A stretch of 7,485 nt of DNA, from NCBI GenBank assembly GCA_023389545.1, contig JAEWEI010000419.1:1-7485 (forward strand), written 5' to 3'. Position 1 is the first letter of the stretch, and the number at the start of each line of letters is the position of its first letter. The position numbers and the translations under genes are program-made. The notes beneath the pieces were generated by a model. The model made no database searches. It saw only the letters and a list, made by a program, of their open reading frames with translations, and was not told the DNA's origin. Below are positions 4,875 through 7,485 of this stretch, in pieces. Source of the DNA: Actinomycetes bacterium. Its GTDB lineage: Bacteria; Actinomycetota; Actinomycetes; Actinomycetales; Cellulomonadaceae.

Positions 4875-4926
4875 TCAATCGGCCATCACACTCCAATCAC
4901 CAACATCATGTGCACGCCGCGAATGT

Positions 4927-4950
4927 GACGCCCCCGTCGACGTGGGCGTC
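4927..4950 (+). promoter_or_regulatory. Stem-loop in the dmsA leader just before the ribosome binding site
   Basis: GACGCCC (4927-4933) and GGGCGTC (4944-4950) form a perfect 7-bp stem around a ten-base loop that itself contains the palindrome GTCGAC. It ends four bases before GGAAGGA (4955-4961), the dmsA ribosome binding site, so its folding or protein binding could affect translation or mRNA stability. The function is unknown. Confidence 0.4.
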
Positions 4951-4967
4951 CGCCGGAAGGATTGACG

Positions 4968-7406
4968 ATGACCGACACGGCCACCCCCAGGCCCACACTC
5001 CTCGGGGCGCCCGTGCCCCGACGCTCCTTCATGAAGTGGAGTGCCGCCGCGGGCGGCGCCGCCACAGCCGTGGGCATCGGCGCCCACTACGGACTGATCC
5101 CCCTGCCTTCCGCCTCTGCTGAGCCCGCCGCCGACGGCACAGGCGAGAAGGTCGTCTGGAGCTCGTGCAACGTCAACTGCGGCTCCCGCTGCCCGCTGCT
5201 GATGACAGTCGTCGACGGCGCCATCACCCGCGTCGACGCCGACCCAACGGGTGACGACGAGCTCGGCAGCCAGCAGATCCGCGCCTGCGTGCGCGGCCGG
5301 TCCATCCGCCAGCGCATCTACAACCCCGACCGCCTCAAGCACCCCATGAAGAGGGTCGGCAAGCGCGGGGCGGGCGAGTTCGAGCAGATCACCTGGGAAG
5401 AGGCCTTCGACACGATCGCGGAGTCCCTCAAGAAGACGCTCGACGACTACGGCAACGAGGCCGTCTACGTGCAGTACGGCTCGGGCACCACGGGTGCGAA
5501 CGCCTCCGGTGGCACCTCCGTCTCACGCCTGATGAACCTGCTCGGCGGGAGCCTCGGGTACTACGGCACCTACTCGACGTCGCAGATCAACGGAGCCACG
5601 CCGTACACCTACGGCGTCGAGCGCGAGCTCAACAACTCGTTCAACGACGCGGTCAACACCAAGCTGCTCGTGCTGTGGGGCAACAACCCCCACGAGACAC
5701 GCATGAGCGGCGGCGGCGAGCTCTACATCGCCCAGCAGGCCAAGGAGATCGGCGGCGCCAAGGTCATCGTGATCGACCCGCGCCAGTCCGACACGGCCGT
5801 GACAATGGCCGACGAGTGGGTGCCACTGCGCCCGGGCACCGACGGCGCTCTGGTGGCGGGCATGGCCCACGTCATGGTCACCGAGAACCTGCACGACCAG
5901 GCGTTCCTCGACACCTACTGCCTCGGCTTCGACGAGGAGCACCTGCCCGAGAGCGCCAAGCCGGGCAGTTCCTACAAGGCGTACCTGCTGGGCGACGGCC
6001 CCGACGGAGTCGAGAAGACCCCCGAGTGGGCGGCGCCCATCACCGGCGTCCCGGCCGCGACCATCCGCCGTCTCGCCCGCGAGATCGCCCAGGCCACACC
6101 CTGTGCGATCGTGCAGGGCTGGGGACCGCAGCGTCACGCGAACGGTGAGGCCACGGTCCGGGCCATCTACGTGCTGGCGGCGATGACCGGCAACGTGGGG
6201 CTCTCCGGCGGCGGCCTCGGGGCCCGCGAGGGCAACTACTCGATGGCGACCGCGCGCTTCCCGGGCGGCACGAACCCCGTCACCACGAAGATCTCCTGCT
6301 TCACGTGGACCGACGCGATCGAGCGCGGCCCAGAGATGACGAAGCTGGCCGACGGTGTGCGCGGCAAGGACAAGCTCGACGTCCCGATCAAGTTCCTGTG
6401 GAACCACGCGAGCAACACGTTGATCAACCAGCACTCGGACATCAACCGGACCGCCAAGCTGCTCGAGGACGACTCGCTGTGCGAGATGATCGTCGTGATC
6501 GACAACCAGCTGTGCGCGTCCGCGAAGTTCGCCGACATCCTGCTGCCCGACGTCTCGAACGCCGAGCTGACCGACCTCATCCCCAGCGGCTATTCGGGCG
6601 ACCTGGCGTACGCAATCCTTGCGCAGAAGGCGATCGAGCCGCTCTTCGACTGCCGCTCGACCTACGAGATCTGCACCGAGATCGCGGACCGCATGGGGAT
6701 CAAGGACGAGTTCACCGAGGGCAGGACCCTCGACGAGTGGGTCGAGAAACTCGTGGCCGACAGCCAGAAGGCTGTCGAGGGGTTCCCGAGCTACGACGAG
6801 CTGGCCGCCAAGGGCATCTGGCGCAAGGCCAACCCGGCGGGCTTCACCGTCGGGCTGAAGAAGTTCCGTGAGGACCCGGTGGCGAACCCGCTGAAGACGC
6901 CGTCGGGCAAGATCGAGATCTACTCGGAGCGCCTGCAGGAGATCGCGGACACCTGGGAGGGCGTCGACGGCCAGATCCCGGCGATCCCCGCGTACGTCCC
7001 GTCCTGGGAGGGCCACAGCGACCCGCTGGCCAGCACATACCCGCTGCAGATGATCGGGCACCACTACAAGTCGAGGACGCACTCCAGCTACGGGAACGTC
7101 GCCTGGCTCAAGGAGGCGCACCCGCAGGTGGTGTGGGTCAACCCGGCCGACGCCCAGGCGAGGGGCATTGAGAACGACGACGTGGTGCACGTCTTCAACG
7201 ACCGCGGCCGCATCGAGCTGCTGGCTCGCGTGACTCCCCGGATCGCGCCCGGAGTCCTGTCCGTCCCGCAGGGGGCCTGGTATTCCCCGGACGAGAAGGG
7301 CGTGGACAAGGGCGGAAGCACGAACACCTTGACGTCGTGGCGGCCGTCACCGCTGTCCAAGGGCAACCCGCAGCACACCAACCTCGTGCAGATTGAGAAG
7401 GCCTGA
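4968..7406 (+). CDS. dmsA: DmsA-type molybdopterin oxidoreductase (dimethyl sulfoxide reductase catalytic subunit), Tat-exported
   Basis: This is the catalytic subunit of a respiratory reductase that passes quinol-derived electrons to an S- or N-oxide such as DMSO, using bis-MGD molybdenum cofactor. It has 812 residues from the ATG at 4968, which has GGAAGGA six bases upstream; the in-frame TTG at 4962 lies inside that spacer. A Tat signal is clear: PRRSFMKW (17-24), a hydrophobic stretch, and ASA (49-51) as the likely cleavage site. The [4Fe-4S] site is C67-x3-C71-x3-C75-x31-C107. GTYSTSQ (200-206) carries the probable molybdenum ligand S203, as in DMSO reductases, where nitrate reductases have Asp or Cys. 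Long blocks match remembered E. coli DmsA: RACVRGRSIRQRIYNPDRLK, GNNPHETRMSGGG, QGWGPQRHANGE, WTDAIERGPEMT, INQHSDINRT, TPSGKIEIYS and a C-terminal PSPLSKGNPQHTNLVQIEK. The true substrate (DMSO, TMAO, selenate or other) cannot be read from sequence. dmsB follows after 2 bp. Confidence 0.93.
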   Translation: MTDTATPRPTLLGAPVPRRSFMKWSAAAGGAATAVGIGAHYGLIPLPSASAEPAADGTGEKVVWSSCNVNCGSRCPLLMTVVDGAITRVDADPTGDDELGSQQIRACVRGRSIRQRIYNPDRLKHPMKRVGKRGAGEFEQITWEEAFDTIAESLKKTLDDYGNEAVYVQYGSGTTGANASGGTSVSRLMNLLGGSLGYYGTYSTSQINGATPYTYGVERELNNSFNDAVNTKLLVLWGNNPHETRMSGGGELYIAQQAKEIGGAKVIVIDPRQSDTAVTMADEWVPLRPGTDGALVAGMAHVMVTENLHDQAFLDTYCLGFDEEHLPESAKPGSSYKAYLLGDGPDGVEKTPEWAAPITGVPAATIRRLAREIAQATPCAIVQGWGPQRHANGEATVRAIYVLAAMTGNVGLSGGGLGAREGNYSMATARFPGGTNPVTTKISCFTWTDAIERGPEMTKLADGVRGKDKLDVPIKFLWNHASNTLINQHSDINRTAKLLEDDSLCEMIVVIDNQLCASAKFADILLPDVSNAELTDLIPSGYSGDLAYAILAQKAIEPLFDCRSTYEICTEIADRMGIKDEFTEGRTLDEWVEKLVADSQKAVEGFPSYDELAAKGIWRKANPAGFTVGLKKFREDPVANPLKTPSGKIEIYSERLQEIADTWEGVDGQIPAIPAYVPSWEGHSDPLASTYPLQMIGHHYKSRTHSSYGNVAWLKEAHPQVVWVNPADAQARGIENDDVVHVFNDRGRIELLARVTPRIAPGVLSVPQGAWYSPDEKGVDKGGSTNTLTSWRPSPLSKGNPQHTNLVQIEKA

Positions 7407-7408
7407 CC

Positions 7409-7485
7409 ATGGCGAAGCAACTGGGCTTCTATTTCGACCAGACCCTGTGCACCGGGTGCAAGGCCTGCCAGGTCGCGTGCAAGGA
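7409..7485 (+). CDS. dmsB: DmsB-type iron-sulfur electron-transfer subunit, N-terminal part (cut by window edge)
   Basis: DmsB carries four [4Fe-4S] clusters and moves electrons from the membrane anchor to DmsA. Only the first 25 codons are present. They read MAKQLGFYFDQTLCTGCKACQVACK, with the first ferredoxin-type cluster motif C14-x2-C17-x2-C20-x3-C24, in the place and wording expected for DmsB. There is no signal peptide, as is normal: the subunit is thought to be exported in complex with Tat-carrying DmsA. The ATG at 7409 lies two bases after the dmsA stop, with AGAAGG (7396-7401), inside the last dmsA codons, as ribosome binding site, so the two genes form an operon. A membrane anchor (dmsC) and possibly a DmsD-type chaperone would be expected downstream. 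Related subunits of other molybdoenzymes share this motif, but the partner settles the call. Confidence 0.9.
   Translation, partial: MAKQLGFYFDQTLCTGCKACQVACK

Larger units (their letters stand above)
4672..4967. other. Non-coding control region between moaE and dmsA
   Basis: This 296-bp stretch carries no convincing gene. It must contain the moaE promoter at its left end and the dmsA promoter and leader. From about 4765 to 4910 the base composition falls sharply: by hand count 45 of the 100 bases from 4791 to 4890 are G or C, far below the flanking genes. The sites seen in it are listed separately: an inverted repeat at 4768-4789, a smaller one at 4799-4813, candidate -10 boxes at 4813-4818 and 4869-4874, and a leader hairpin at 4927-4950. 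No FNR box (TTGAT-N4-ATCAA) or CRP box (TGTGA-N6-TCACA) in standard orientation was found. Confidence 0.7.

Noticed and set aside
4765..4910. FNR or CRP site for anaerobic control of dmsA
   Set aside because: No TTGAT-N4-ATCAA and no TGTGA-N6-TCACA was found; the TCACA and TGTGA pieces of the 4768-4789 dyad are in the opposite order and 12 bp apart.
4962..4967. TTG start two codons before the dmsA ATG
   Set aside because: The GGAAGGA site ends at 4961, leaving no spacer to the TTG but six bases to the ATG at 4968.
5523..7190. Long open frame (555 codons) on the minus strand opposite dmsA
   Set aside because: It is a GC-rich shadow of dmsA: arginine-, valine- and leucine-rich, low complexity, with no recognisable domain, lying wholly over a gene of certain identity.

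Overview
The window reads as a chromosomal segment of a high-GC actinobacterium. The evidence is GC-rich codon third positions throughout, an inositol-1-phosphate synthase of the mycobacterial type at the left edge, a MoeZ in which the E1-like domain is fused to a rhodanese, and promoter layouts that suggest leaderless mRNAs. The genus cannot be fixed from this sequence. A DmsA/DmsB-type reductase suggests an organism able to respire without oxygen.

Layout from left to right: (1) positions 1-705 hold the 3' part of ino1, closed by a very strong 17-bp hairpin at 724-764. (2) 901-2082 is moeZ (+), which runs tail to tail into moaC (-, 2091-2573). The two stop codons lie 8 bp apart inside one inverted repeat. 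(3) A divergent promoter region at 2574-2701 separates moaC from moaA (+, 2702-3763). moaA is followed directly by moaD (+, 3767-4042), and the moaD ribosome binding site is formed by the last two glycine codons of moaA. (4) moaE (-, 4126-4671) converges on moaD. The short gap between them is filled by a minisatellite that looks like repeated copies of the last 18 bp of moaE. (5) 4672-4967 is a non-coding, locally AT-rich control region with several inverted repeats. (6) 4968-7406 is a Tat-exported molybdopterin reductase very like DmsA, followed after 2 bp by the start of dmsB, which is cut by the window edge.

Functionally this is a molybdenum-cofactor locus next to a molybdoenzyme that needs the cofactor. 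MoaA and MoaC make cyclic pyranopterin monophosphate from GTP. MoeZ adenylates and sulfurates the C-terminal Gly-Gly of MoaD. MoaD and MoaE (molybdopterin synthase) then insert the dithiolene sulfurs. Molybdenum insertion and nucleotide attachment (moeA, mog/moaB, mobA), molybdate uptake (modABC) and a DmsC-type membrane anchor are not in the window. The biosynthetic genes are not one operon: they sit in at least four transcription units on both strands. I found no clearly new protein family. The less ordinary content is in the non-coding DNA: the minisatellite at the moaE stop, the hairpin that pairs two convergent stop codons, the shared leaderless-type promoter of moaA and moaE, and the palindromes upstream of dmsA.
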